Counted from the first letter of the stretch, positions 34,020 to 46,400 are shown. The stretch: 64,000 nucleotides of DNA from Elephas maximus indicus (GCF_024166365.1 NC_064822.1:103102823-103166822); one strand, 5' to 3'. Numbers and translations: made by a program. Notes: generated by a model not told the origin, from the letters alone.

Positions 34020-35196
34020 CATGTTTTTATCTTACTTTGTAATATAGTCACAAGCCTCTTTGAGATTCCCCAGCTATCTTTTCTCAAAGAAGCAGGAAAG
34101 AAAAATGTACAGATAAACAAGGAAAAATATTAATACAGACAAATTGATTGAGAGCAAGACATGAATAGGAAAGGAGGAAAAGAAATAAATCGTGATGCAG
34201 ATAAAAGAAAAAGATGAAGGAGAGACACCAGAAAACAGAAGATGAAGTAAAGCAAGAAAAAAATAAAGGAGACAAGAATAGATGTGAAAAACACAATAAT
34301 TACAACTATCCCTCCCATTTCACAGCGTACATTCTTTCATTTGCTCCTTACAAAAACCCGTGAGAAACTCAGTGCTTTAAAAAGACATCACTAACACTAC
34401 GGTGTAGGTGAAGAAATAGAGCCTGAGGAAAGACTAAGTGACCTCACTTGTCAAGTGGCTAGAAAGGGACAGAGGCAGTACTCAAATTATGGTCTTTTGG
34501 TATCCTCAAAACCTTTATGAGACAATTACACTTTATCAATACTTATTAAACCCAGAATAAATTTTCTGCTATTCATGGTGAAAGAGGATGGAAAAATGAT
34601 GAAAGGGGGTGGGGGATTTAGAGAAAGAAGGATGAGGAGGCAGACAGAAAGAGCTAGAACAAGAGATGGAAACAAGGAAGAAATAAGAAAAGCCAAACAG
34701 GAATTCAGGAATTTGGAATCCTCTCAACTCAGCCAGGTAGCTCTGAGAAAAATTGGTCTGCTTTCTGGGTTCTTTCAGCCCTGTAGATTAAAAAAAATTT
34801 TTTTTTTTTTTTTTTGTAGATAGGCTACCTCAAAACCAGACTCACCCCCTCAGTCACATCCAGCCATGTGCCCCTCACCCAGAGTCAGGAAGTTAGGTGG
34901 ACAGATTGAAAGCCTGATGGAAACACGGAGGGGAGATGCAGAGGAAAAAGTAACTAATGAGGGAAAGTTGGGAAAGCAGAGACACAGCTAGGCATGTAGA
35001 AAGGGAGGAACAGGTCAAGTGAGAGGCTAACAGAGTCAAGATCTGTGGCATTTTCTCCATGGCCACCGTGTGCAGAGTACTGGTGTGATCTGAACACAAG
35101 TAGTTGCTGAGGGAGCCAGGGAGTGTTCATTTTTGGTGAATGCCAACAGAAGCAGGGGCAGCTTCCACCATGAAAGAAATATATACAGTCACTGAC

Positions 35197-35291
35197 CTTC
35201 TCCATGGACTTCAGCACACACTGGCAAGGGCATTGGCTGACTCAGAGGGAGGGGGCAACAAGTTCTGTTGTAAACCAACTCATCATTTATA
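35197..35291 (-). promoter_or_regulatory. Candidate TATA promoter and noncoding first exon of the OR, copy B
   Basis: On the minus strand, TATAAAT (35291-35285) is followed 94 bases later by AAG|GTCAGT, with the exon's last base at 35197. The same pair is kept in block A. An EBF-like TCCTCAGGGA lies upstream at 35575-35584. Spliced to the acceptor at 24334, the transcript would carry a first exon of roughly 65 bases and an intron of about 10.9 kb, an ordinary OR layout. The donor lacks the usual A/G at position +3, so it is only moderate. Confidence 0.4.
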
Positions 35292-35360
35292 GGTTTTGTG
35301 AGCTCCTGATTCTCTACTCTCTCTGACTCCACTGAATTCTCCAAGCCATCCCTCTCATTA

Positions 35361-35411
35361 CACGCACGCATGCACGTGTGCGTGCGCGCACGCACACACA
35401 CACACACACAA
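35361..35411. repeat. Alternating purine-pyrimidine tract
   Basis: An interrupted (CA)n/(CG)n tract with text such as gtgtgcgtgcgcgcacgcac. It could form Z-DNA. Block A has a simple (CA)n at the matching place (about 4729-4745). Confidence 0.85.
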
Positions 35412-35699
35412 AGAACAGGACATCCAGTGGGCTCTCAATACCAGGGAGCCAGAGGCTGCCTCTCACTAGTTACCAATAGGGAACTGACTGTATGAGATAA
35501 ACAGCTCATTCTTGAAGTCTGCCTTAGCCTGACCAGTCTCTAGAGTTTAAGCAGGTTTCAGAACAGTTTTAGGATCCTCAGGGAGACTTGTCCACTGGCA
35601 AAGGGTCCTGGAATTTCTGAGTTGGCCTCAGGTTTCGCAGGTAGAATCTGTTTCCCACTAAATATCACTGTTTGGAAGAACCAAGCGTCAGGTATGTCT

Positions 35700-36850
35700 A
35701 TGTTTCTTGCCTCCTTGTGCCAGACAAAGAACCCCATCCCCAGAGGTAGAACCTACCTAGAACAGGTCACTCCGACCCCCAGTGCAAAAGATTTTGGGTG
35801 ATCCAGTCCAACAGGGAACCCTAGAGAATGCAAAGTTAGTAAGTTTGCAAGTTCATTGCTATGTAGTGCTTCTCGCTTTCTCTCTCTCTCTTTCTCAGTA
35901 AAAAGAAGTGTAAGGAGCAGAGAAGCTGGAAAAGTTGTGCTGTCTAAATAATCCATATCAACTCTTTCCACCTTTTCAAGAGGTTACTCCAAACTTCCCC
36001 AGATGGATGGAACTACCAGAGATCTTTGAAGAAATTACTGGTTAAATGCACTCTGTACAAGTTGCCTTACACTATTTCTTAATTTTCACACCAAGACTCA
36101 GAAAGAGGTGGGAGTCACATAAACAGCTTTCCTATTTAGGGAGCTTGGTTGCAGTTCCACAACTGAAAAACTGCAGACATGATAGAGAAACCTCCTGGAA
36201 GCCAGGCAGGTTATGCTTGGGAAGAAAACTGCCTTACTTGGAAGAAAATCTTTCACATCATGAGGAAAGAGCTGTGGCTGGTTCCAAAAGTGGAGCCAGC
36301 CATGGATCAAAGTATTCATTATAGAAACTCAGGCCTGCAATGGTGGTGATGGCTGATGCTCAGAAGCACAGCCACCATGGTGTGGCTAGAGAGCAGCACT
36401 AGAGGGTCTCCAGAGCACGGGGGTGGGCTAAGAGAAGGTTTTTCTGTCCCTGTTATACCTAAGCCACCCACAACCTCCCACGGAGGAGAGAGGAAGCCCT
36501 CTCAGGTTAGGGGGAGAAACGAAAGTAGAGCCAAGTCTCAACTTGAACTGGGGTAGACTGCATCCTACGGTCTTAAGTGTTGGTAACCAAGGCCTATTTC
36601 TCCCCCATACTACAACCTTAGAAAATAAGACTTTCATTTAGGTTGCCTGATAGAACACCTGGATACTCATTCACTCATTAGACAAATAGTTGTTGCCAAC
36701 TACCCAGAAATGTACTTAGTGCAGTGACACAGCTCATTTCCCTGAGAGACAGATTGTGAAGAGAGTTATAATTCATAGTTCCTAGTTGCTCAGTGGCATA
36801 TGATGCTCTTCCTTGCCCATCACTGCATACCTACCATCATGGTCAAGAAC
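35700..36850. other. No gene seen
   Basis: A CT-rich run at 35870-35895 and otherwise unremarkable sequence. The frames at 36046-36556 show no family resemblance. Confidence 0.4.
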
Positions 36851-36854
36851 ATGG

Positions 36855-37290
36855 ATTCTGAAGTCTGACTCCCTGGGCTCAAATCCAAGCTGTACCACTT
36901 CTTAGCTGGTTGAACCTGAACAAGTGATCTAGTCTCTTTGTTTCTTTAGTTTCTTTACTGAATGAAGATAAATATTGGAATAACAATAGTGCCAAACTCA
37001 TAGGATTGTAAGGATTAAATGGAATAATACATAAAATGCTTAGCATGGTACGTAAAACACCAAACCCATTGCCATTGAGTTGATTCTGAGCCATAGGGAC
37101 CCTATAGGAGAGAGTAGAACTGTCCCATAGTGTTTCCAAGGAGCAGCTGGTGAATTTGAACTGTTGACCATTTTGGTTAGCATCCAAACTCTTAACCACT
37201 GTGCCACCAGGGCTTCAGCATGGCACATAGCACATGTTAAATATTCAAATAATAACATCATTATAATTAATAATATAATTTATATATTAT
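36855..37290 (+). repeat. MIR with AfroSINE inside
   Basis: 'gactccctgggctcaaatcc', 'taccacttcttagctggttg' and 'cttagcatgg' form a clear MIR. After the SINE it continues as 'catggcacatagcacatgtt' and an AT-rich tail. The provirus begins directly after this tail. Confidence 0.8.
37052..37216 (-). mobile_element. AfroSINE in MIR
   Basis: An inverted SINE with 'cattgccattgagttgattc', 'agaactgtcccatagtgttt' and 'gccaccagggctt'. The borders agcatggtac (37042-37051) and agcatggcac (37217-37226) differ by one base. Confidence 0.9.
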
Positions 37291-37560
37291 TGATGTGTAA
37301 GGGAATTTTAAAATTTGAGGTACCTGAGAAAATCTGAAATGGCCAGCTTGAGGTTTGGGTATGACTCTATTGTTGCTAGCTCCATATTTACCCTAGCAAC
37401 AGCCATCTTCCATGCAGACCTAATCATGAAACTAAGGAATGTGTGGTAATGATGACATAACTACACTGCAACCCTCTCCCAGACATATACCCTTGTAATT
37501 ATCACAATGTAACCAACCTAAGAAAGAAATGTGTATCCTTTTAACCCAATCACCTTATGA

Positions 37561-37650
37561 GTTCCCATCACAGGAAGTCCCGATTTACAAGATCTTGCCA
37601 CATGAAGTCCTGCCTTACAAGTTCCTGCCATAGGAAGCCCCATGTTGTAA
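37561..37650 (+). repeat. Three 30-bp tandem repeats in the 5' LTR U3
   Basis: The units are 37561-37590, 37591-37620 and 37621-37650. The first two contain GAAGTCC inside an ETS-like AGGAAGT or TGAAGT context. The 3' LTR has only one such unit (about 54969-54998). Confidence 0.9.
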
Positions 37651-37662
37651 TAATCTACTACT

Positions 37663-37759
37663 AATTAAGCAGGGTCTTTTGATGATCTAAGTCTGCAATT
37701 ATGAATTAAGTAATGTCTTACGATGACCTAAGTTTGTAAATACCAACCAAGTAGTGTAC
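37663..37759 (+). repeat. 41-bp tandem repeats in the LTR U3
   Basis: Units 37663-37703 and 37704-37744 plus a 15-base partial unit, built around 'gtcttttgatgatctaag'. The 3' LTR keeps the same arrangement (about 55193-55285). They have the position and form of retroviral enhancer repeats. Confidence 0.85.
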
Positions 37760-37937
37760 ATAGTGTTCTTCATCCCCACCTTATAAAACATCACTGCAAT
37801 ACAGCCATTTTGAACTGCTGGATTTCACCACAAGGAATTCATCCTCTTCCCACATCGAGCTGTCTGTCGCTTTACTTTCAATAAAACCCTCAGTTTTACC
37901 CTACTCAGGGTACAGATGGTTACTCTTAGACATTCAT

Positions 37938-37955
37938 TGGCATAATCAGAAGGAT
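37938..37955 (+). other. Possible primer binding site
   Basis: TGGCATAATCAGAAGGAT begins with TGG a few bases after the LTR end, where a tRNA primer site belongs. It is too diverged for me to name the tRNA. Confidence 0.3.
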
Positions 37956-38275
37956 TCTGAAGGAATATCTTCTGCATTCTTGAGAAGTCACAGAGCTGGC
38001 CTGTCCTGGTACCAGCAAAGGCTGCTCAGATCAATGCCACTGCTTATTGTGAAGATGGCTGTTTGATTTATTGGCTATCTTTTTTCCATACCTTCATTTT
38101 CTGCTCATCTCCTGAGCATTTCATTGGGATTATTACCATATTAAGTTTGATGGGACTGCCATCTTGTGGGCAGTTTATTTTACTGAACTCCCTTTTCTTT
38201 CTCATGCACCATAAAGTTTTTATAATTGTTTAGGTCTTTAATACTTGCACTTTTCTTCATAAGTTGGGGACAGCC

Positions 38276-40336
38276 ATGCCCAAGACTGAAGCAGAACCCC
38301 CTAAGGGAACTCCTGCAGCTTATATGATTAAGCATTATGACATTCGTTCAGTCCTGTATTTAGGCCTCTGGCATGAACTTACGGAGGAAAAATTAAAAGA
38401 CCAGTGGGCATTCTGGGGGTCATTTGATTGAACTAAATTAAACTTTCTGCACAATAAATTAGGGGCTAAGGACTTATGAATAAAACTAAAGCAATGTGAC
38501 GCATTTATTGATTGGTACTTGGAAGCATCCAAAAGAAATTGAAATGATAAATTTGCCTCCTTGCAGGAGATTGTTTTGAAAAAAGGTAAACAAAATAAAA
38601 AATTACAATGTCAGAGCTCTGTAACCTCGATGACTACCTACTCAGCAGCAGTGCCTATACCCTCCCATCCCCAAAATGTCTCCCTTTCCCAAAATATCTT
38701 TCTTTTCCAACATGGCTCTGTCTTAGCTATCTACTGCTGCTATAACAGAAATATCACAAATGGATGGCTTTAACAAACAGAAATTTCTTCCCTCACAGTC
38801 TAAGAGGTTAGAAATCTGAATTCAGGGCACTAGCTCCAGGGAAAGGCTTTCTTTCTATGTCGGTTCTGGGGAAAAGTCCTTGTCATCAATCTTCCCCTGG
38901 TTGAGGAGCTTCTCAGCACAGGAACCCCAGGTGCAAAGGATATGTTCTACTCCCAGGGCTTCTTTCTTGGTGGTATGAGATCCCTCTCTTTTCTGCTTCC
39001 TTCTCTCTTTCATATTTCAAAAGAGATTGACTCAAGATATACCTTAATCCTGTAGATTGTGTCCTGGCTCATTAACAGAACGGCCTGTAATCCTCCCTCA
39101 TTAATATCATAGAGGTTAGGACTTACAACACATAGAATAAATACCTCAGATCTCAAAACGGAGGACAACCACACAATACTGGTAATCATAGGCTAGTGAA
39201 ACTAACATACATTTTGGGGGGACATGATTCAATCAACAAAAGGATCCCTTTTCCAAAATGGCTCCCTTTCCCAAAATAGCTCCCTTCCCCAAAATATTGA
39301 AGACCCTGGGTCTATAGTTCACGCCCAGCCTCCAATGCCCAGCTCCCTTTCTATTCCCCTGCCCCTCCTGAAATTACTTCCCTGTACCCCTCTTTACCTT
39401 TCTACTCCACTGAAACTCCCCCCTCCCCACACTGAACTTCCCTATTATCTCAAGGAACCTCTAGAAGAGGTGAAAACTGTTTGTGAAATGCCTTTTAAAA
39501 TTAAACATCTTGAAGAGGCTCAGAAGACACCACAAGTTACTTTTTCCCCCTAATCGAAAGTGGAACTTTGCCCTGTTGTTAAGAAATTTCCTAACTCTTG
39601 TGAAGATCCTCACAAATTCACTCAAGAATTTAGAATCTTGGCTGATACTTATGGACCTGATCCAGCAGACTTTTACAATTTAATAAATTCACTGATAGGG
39701 CCAGGTGATACTCAAAGGTCAATGGAAAAGAGCCAATGTAAGAACCCTATAGAACCCCTAGCCATCTGGCCTAATGTTTCTGGCATGCAACTAATACCAC
39801 AAACCAGAACTATTGTCACAAACCTTATTGAAGCTATCCCAAAGGGTTTCCTTCAAAAGATAGATTGGGCCAAGGTTCAGGGTTGCAAAAAAATGAAGAT
39901 GAACTGTTTATTATTATAGGGACCATTTGACTAAACTTTTTCAAGAATAGTCCAATTTAAGGCTAGAAGAGCCTAGATCTGGCAGTGCTTCCAATTCCAT
40001 TTTTGTCAATAGCTTCCGTCTGGAACTCACTGAATTAGTCAAATGCCACAAATTAGATTGGGAAAATGAGAACACTCCAGAGTTAGCCACTCTAGCCTAT
40101 AAGCTGTCTCAGACTCTTGAACAACAGGCTAAAGAAGCTGAACAGGGGACTAAAGCTAAACAAATTAAACTTATGGCTCTGCAAGCACAGCGGTTACAGA
40201 CCCAACCTCAAAATAATTTCCCCACACATAATAGGTCCACCCAAGATATGGCTAAGACTGGGTCCAGTAACTTTGCCCCCCTACCCCCTTTTTTTACTAC
40301 TGTAAAAAACCTGGACATTTTAAAAGTGAATGTTTA
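38276..40336 (+). pseudogene. Proviral gag pseudogene
   Basis: Gag is the structural polyprotein of the particle. A start ATG at 38276 opens a matrix-like frame with stops near 38432 and 38478. A proline- and QNxSL-rich stretch follows (38640-38717 and 39240-39300), split by an LTR at 38719-39238. Capsid-like text is readable at 39560-39919, including KFTQEFRILADTYGPDP. The nucleocapsid zinc knuckle is at 40292-40333: the pattern ends YCKKPGHFKSEC, but the first Cys of the CCHC set is Phe. One knuckle fits a gammaretroviral Gag. Frameshifts make it inactive. Confidence 0.82.
38719..39238 (-). mobile_element. MaLR-like LTR inserted in gag
   Basis: It starts TGTCTTAGCTATCTACTG and ends ATTCAATCAACA, the same family and orientation as 7049-8546 but without internal insertions, about 520 bp. 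I found no clean 5-bp duplication. Because the provirus is the target, this LTR inserted after it. Confidence 0.85.
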
Positions 40337-40519
40337 AAATTAAAAAATAAACTGGGAAGCCTATTTTTTTCATTCTTCATTCTACTTGTTATTCTTCATT
40401 CTATTTGCTTCTGGGATCCATAAACACCAGTTGTAGCCCAGAAACAAATAGAATGAAGGGGCTCCGGGGACAAACCAGTGGCTTTTCCTATGGTAGCTAA
40501 ACTCTCAGGGAGAAGCTAT

Positions 40520-40640
40520 TATTCAAATAAATGGAGAACAATGCAAATTTTTAATTGGCACAAGTACTACCTTATTTGCAATAAATCTCACAAATCTACT
40601 AATGCCCCTGCCCCAGAGTAATAAAACTGCATGAGTCATG
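40520..40640 (+). pseudogene. Proviral protease remnant
   Basis: The active-site block of the retroviral aspartic protease is recognisable as FLIGTSTTL at 40548-40574. The catalytic Asp-Thr-Gly has become Gly-Thr-Ser, so it is dead. It sits between the zinc knuckle and reverse transcriptase, as expected. Flanking text is too decayed to set limits. Confidence 0.55.
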
Positions 40641-41078
40641 GGGGACATTAAACAAATACAGATTTTAACCTATTTCCAACCTGTTTCTGTCTCTTTGATC
40701 CTATAGAGGACATGCACCCATTTTTACTCAGCTTAGATACTCCAGTAAATTTTCTAGGAAGAGAGATCTGTTATCCAAATGGAATTGTCAAATAAAATTT
40801 TCAGGAATAGGGGAAATGCTATTAGATTTGCCAAGCCAATCAACAGACAGGCTCTAGGATAGAAAATACTTTAAGGGAAGAGACTATTTACAAGCATTCA
40901 ACTTATCACTGCAAGAAGGTCATTCTCCTATTTTATCCAATCTATGAAATGTCTTTCTTCTGTGCCTGAAAGTTTATGGGCTGCTACTTCTACTGATATT
41001 ATTTGGGTCCTATCAGCTGAACCAATAAAAATTCAAATGGATACCTCTATATCCTTATCTAAATTTCTCAATATCCTT

Positions 41079-41201
41079 TAAAACAAGAAGTTAAGGAAGG
41101 ACTTCTTCCTATAATTCAAGACTTTTGGGTTAAAAGCTTAATAATCCATTGCACCAGTCCTTGCAACACTTCAATTTTCCCGTTAAGAAACCCAACATTC
41201 A
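41079..41201 (+). pseudogene. Proviral pol, start of reverse transcriptase
   Basis: Frames carry LPIIQDFWVKSL and then a CNTSIFPVKKPN block, the start of a gammaretroviral reverse transcriptase fingers domain. The L1 at 41202 interrupts it and pol resumes at 49026. The preceding ~440 bases (40640-41078) are probably the protease/RT junction but are barely readable. Confidence 0.75.
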
Positions 41202-42603
41202 AGAGGTGGGGCCAAGATGGCAGAGTAGTCAGACAGTTCTTGTACTCCCTCCTGCAACAAAGACCCCCCCCCAAAAAACAAGTGAATCGATTGTATATGA
41301 CAAGCTAGGAACCCTGAACATCAAAGGCAAAGTTGAGGAACTGGACTGAGCAGCAAGGAGAGGGAGAAATTGTTCAGAAGCAGTGAGGAGTTGCCAGAAC
41401 TGACCTGGTGTGAACTGGCACCCTCCAGGCTGATTCTGCTCGTGCCAGCATGGTGAGGCAAGCAGTGGCGTTCAGGATGTGTTTTCCAGATTGGGAGAGA
41501 ACGGGCAGCAGAAAGCCTGCTCAACCCTCTAGAACAAGCAAGAAGCAGCCCTCAATCAGCAAAATATAAGTACCTGCGTTTAACCTATCTCACAGATCCA
41601 AAAACACCCCTTCTTGAAAAACCTCTCTCCCGCTTACTTGCCCCCTTCCTACTCTGCACTGGATCCCCGCCAGCTTCATCCCCTGGGCCAGAAGAAGGAC
41701 CCTGCACCAGCCCTGAGGCATTCTCCTAGCCTTGGAGAGGGAACAAATTAATAAAAAGGGAAAAAATAATCTGCTGGCTCCCCTAAGCCAGGAACTTTGG
41801 GCAGAAACAGCTCATTTGTCTAGGCACAGGCATAAGAGATCCATGGACTTTGAATACCTTTCACCCCTGCATAGACCTGTGTGGGACCATTTCAACAGCA
41901 TAGGCCATCATTAGCACAGTACAACAGGGTATATACCTGAAGTCTAACTTCAACTATTTCAGCTACATGGTAGAGAGGCAGGTTTGTGATACTTGATACT
42001 GCTCTGACTATTAAGCAGCGTCCTCACCTGCACACATCAGGGGCCTGAGGACTGGTGGCTCCACCCACAATACCCAGCCACCTGTGATGGGGTGCATGAA
42101 TAGGTGGTGTCTCCCAGTGCTTACAGCCAACAACACTGGGTGCCCATAGTCTGGCTGCAAAACCCACCCACCTATGTGCTGTAAGGAACAGGGACACACT
42201 TTTCTCACAGACACTCAAAGGTGGTTGTCAGCCCCCTGCCTTGCTCAGTGAGTGACCCGCTATTGCAGCTGTGTTCCTGTGCCTACACCAATCACCCCTG
42301 CTTGTCTATCACTGTGGGTGACAGCCTGCACCACACACTTGGTAACTACCTGGACACGTGAGCTGAATCCATATGAGAAAAATGAACACACTCCTGGGCT
42401 CAATACCTAGTAACAGCTCTAACCACCTTGTGACAGGATGTTAGTGCTTCAAAGGCACCAATAATCAAACTAGCTCACTTTAGCAGACTATTTGGGCATA
42501 TCAAAAAAAACAAAACAAGAAGCTAGGACAAGTAAGCAAACATAAAATAAATAAATACAATAATATATAGATGGCTTGAAGACAACAGTCAATATCAAAT
42601 CAC

Positions 42604-43450
42604 ATGAAGAGGCAGAAAATGATGGCTTCAGCAAGCTCTCAAAATAAAGAATCAAGAAATCTTGCAGATGAAGAGAATTTCCTGGGATTCCTGGAGATAG
42701 AATACAAAAGATTAATATACAGAACTCTTCAAGAGATCAGGAGGGAGATCGGGCAACACAGAAAAAGCCAAGCAGCACACAGACAAAGCAGTAGAGGAAC
42801 TTAAGCAGATTAAACAAGAGCTTAATGACAAATTTAATAGGCTACAAGAATCCACAGAGAGACAGCAAGCAGAAATTCAGAATATTAACAATAAAATTTC
42901 AGAATTACACAACTCAATAGAAAGTCATAAAGCAGAATTGAGGCAATGGAAGTCAGAATTAGTGGGGCTGAAGAAAAAGCACTTGGTGCCATATATTTGA
43001 GGAAAAATCAGATGAATGAATTTAAAAAAATGAAGAGACCCTAAGAATTATGTGGGACTCTATCAAGAAGAATGACCTACTAGTGACTGGAGTACTAGAA
43101 AAGGGGGAGGTGGATAACAGAAAATACAGAGAGAATTTTAGAAGATTTTTTTGGCATAAAACTTCTCTGATATCATGAAAGATGAGAAGATATCTATCCA
43201 AGATGCTCATCGAACCCCACACAATGTAGGTCCTAAAAGAAAGTCACCAAGACAAGTTAATCAAACTTCCAAACCAAAGATAAAAAGAAAATTTTAAGAA
43301 AGGCTAGGGATTAAAAAAAAAAAGTCACCTACAAAGGAAAGTCAATAAGAGTAAGCTTGGACTTCTCAGCAGAAACCAGGCAGGCAAGAAGGCAATGGGT
43401 GACATATAAAAAGCCTTGAAGGAAAAAAATTGTCAGCCAAGAATTATATG
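42604..43450 (+). pseudogene. L1 ORF1 pseudogene, copy 2
   Basis: The start ATG is intact (42604-42606), with 66 codons open: KRQKMMASASSQNKESRN and on to a frameshift near 42790. Coiled-coil text follows out of frame at 42800-42990. The RRM-like part has landmarks shared with copy 1, for example ISIQDAHRTPHNV text at 43190-43230. A T-rich run near 43145-43153 and an A-run at 43310-43323 break the frame. It is an RNA-binding L1 protein by family, non-functional here. Confidence 0.85.
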
Positions 43451-46400
43451 CCCAGCAAAAATGTCTCTCATATATGATGGCAAAATTAGGACATTTCCAG
43501 ACAAACAGAAGTTTATGGAATTTGCAGAAACCAAACCAAAATCACAAGAAATACTAAAGGGAGTCCTCTGCTTAGAAAGTCAGATCAGATAACAACCCAA
43601 AACTAGAACAGAGGACAAAGCAACCATATATCAACCCAGATAAAGAAATCACAAAAATAAATCAAAGCTAAAATGCTCAAAACAGGGAAACAGAGACATC
43701 ATTATGTAAAAGGTGACAACATTAAAACAAAAAAGAGGGACTAAAAAATGTAATCACAGATCTTTCATATTGAGAGGAAGTCAAGGCAATATAAGGAAGT
43801 AAAAGATTGGTTTATACTTAGAAAAACAGGGATAAATATAAAGGTAACCACAAAGGAAACTAACAATCCTACATATCAAAATAAAATACAAGAAAAACAT
43901 AAAGACTCAGCAAATACAAAGTGAGCAACAATGAAAAAAAGGAAAAGAAAATATATTAAGAAAAATGACAGCAGAGAAAATTAAGTGGCACAAAAAAACT
44001 GTCAAGAACACACAAAAAACATCAAAATGATAGCACTAGCCTCATACCTATCAATAATTATGCTGAATGTAAGTGGACTAAGTGTACCAATAAAGAGACA
44101 GAGAATGGCAGAATGGATTTAAAAAAAACCATGATCCATCTATATGCTGCCTACAATAGACACACCTTAGACTTAAAGACACAAACTAAAACCCAAAGGA
44201 TGGAAAAAAATATATCAAACAAACAACAATCAAAAAAGAGCAGGAATGCCAATATTAATTTCTGACAAAAAAGGCTTTAAAGTAAAATCCACCACAAAAG
44301 ATAAGAAAGGAGGCTATATATATAATGATTAAAGGGTCAAAAACCAGGAAGGCATAACCATAATAAATATTTATGCACCCAATGACAGGGCTCTAAAATA
44401 CATAAAACAAACTCTAACAGCGTTGAAAAGAGAGGTAGACAGCTCCACAATAATAGTAGAAGACTTCAGCATGCCACTTTCAGTGAAGGACAGAACATCC
44501 AGGAAGAAGCTCAATAAAGACAGGAAGATCTAAATGCCACAATCAACCAACTTGACCCCATAGACATATACAGAACACTCCACCCAATAGCAGCCAAGTA
44601 TACTTTCTTTTCCAAAGCACATGGAATATTTTCCAGAATAGACAACATATTAGGCCATAAAATAAGCCTTAACAGAATCCAAAACATCGAAATATTACAA
44701 AGCATCTTTTCTGAACATAAAGCTATAAAAGTAGAAATCAATAATAGAAAAAGCAAGGAAAAAATATCAAACACATGGAAACTGAACAACTTCCTCAAAA
44801 CTATTGGGTTATAGAAAAAATTAAGGATGGAATAAAGAAATTCACAGAATCCAGTGAGAATGAAAACACATCTTACCAGAGCCTTTGGAACACAGCAAAA
44901 ACAGTGCTTGGAGGTCAATTTATAGCAATAAATGCACGCATTCAAAAAGAAGAAAGGGCCAAAATCAAAGAACTAACCTTACAACTTGAACAAATAGAAA
45001 GAGAAGAGCAAAAGAAGCCCTCGGGCACTAGAAGAAAGCAAATAATAAAAATTAGATCAGAACTAAATGAAATAGAGAACATAAAAACAATCAAAGGAGT
45101 TAACAAGACCAAAAGCTGGTTTGCTGAAAAGATTGATGAAATCTATAAACCATTGGCCAAACTAAAAAAAGAAAAACAGGAGAAGAAGCAAAAACCTGAA
45201 CAAGAAATGAGATGGACAATATCAAAACAGACCCAACTGAAATTAAAAGAATCATAACAGAATATTATGAAAAATTGTACTCCTCTGGGAAATGGACAAA
45301 TTTCTAGAAACACACTACCTACCTAAGCTAACACAATCAGAGGTAGAACAACTAAATAAATCCATAAAAAAGAAGAGATTGAAAAGGTAATTAAAAAACT
45401 TCCAACAAAAAAAAGCCCTGGCCCTGATGGCTTCAGTGGAGAATTTTACCAAACTTTCAGAGAAGAATTAACACCACTACTACTAAAGGTATTTCAGAGC
45501 ATAGAAAAGGATGGAATACTCCCAAACTCATTCTATGAAGTCAGAATAACCCTAATACCAAAACCAGGTAAAGACACCACAAAAAAATAAAATTACAGAC
45601 CAATATCCCTCATGAACTTAGATGCAAAAATCCTCAACAAAATTCTAGCCAATAGAATTCAATGACATATCAAAAAAAAAAAAATTACCATGACCAAGTG
45701 GGATTCATACCAGCTTTGCAGGGATGGTTCAACATTAGGAAAACAATCATAAATAAAACAAAAGACAAGGACCACGTACCAATTGATGCAGAAGGGGCAT
45801 TTGATAAAGTCCAATACCTATTCATGAGAAAAACTTTCAGCAAAATAGGAAAAGAAGGGAAATTCCTCAACATAATAAAGGGCATTTATACAAAGCTAAA
45901 GGCCAACATCATCCTAATGGAGGGAGTCTGAAACATTCCCCTTGAGAACAGGAACCAGACAAGGATGCCCTTTATAGCCACTCTTATTCAACATTGTGCA
46001 GGAGGTCCTAGCCAGAGCATTTAGGCTAGATAAAGAAATAAAGGGTGTTCAAATAGGCAAGGAAGAAGTAAAAGTATCTGCATTTGCAGATGATGTGATG
46101 GTATACACAGAAAACCCTAAAGAATCCACAAGAAAACTACTGGAACTAATAGAAGACTTCACCAAAGTATCAGGATATCAGGATACAAGATAAACATACA
46201 AAAATCAGTTGGATTCCTCTACACCAACAAAGAGAACATCAAAGTGGAAATTACCAAATCAATACCATTTACAATAGTCCCCAAAAGATAAAATACGTAG
46301 GAATAAATCTAACCAGAGATGTAAAAGACCTATACAAAGAAAACTATAAGACACTACGGCAAGAAACCAAAAGAGATCTACATATGTAGAAAAACATACC

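Larger units (their letters stand above)
33540..35690. repeat. Paralogous block B (pairs with 3240-5000)
   Basis: The strongest pairing is 34895-35295 with 4290-4680: 'cttctccatgg', 'gctgagggagccaggg', 'cagtcactgaccttctccat', 'cagcacacactggcaaggg', and a 'catttatagg' site followed by a purine/pyrimidine repeat. The SINE at 33728-33881 and the hairpin at 33902-34019 are not in block A. The distance between blocks is about 30.6 kb. It lies upstream of the minus-strand OR. Confidence 0.7.
37294..37932 (+). repeat. 5' LTR of the provirus
   Basis: It starts TGTGTAAGGG and ends near TTAGACA. U3 holds three 30-base tandem units (37561-37650) and 41-base tandem units (37663-37759). The TATA box is TATAAAA at 37782-37788 and the polyadenylation signal AATAAA at 37880-37885. 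The right end is uncertain by a few bases. Confidence 0.88.

Noticed and set aside
39224-39553. 109-codon frame as an independent proline-rich gene
   Set aside because: It begins inside the MaLR-like LTR and continues into proviral gag.
44511-44945. 144-codon minus-strand frame rich in Phe, Leu and Ser
   Set aside because: Antisense shadow of L1 ORF2; the same shadow appears at 17016-17234.
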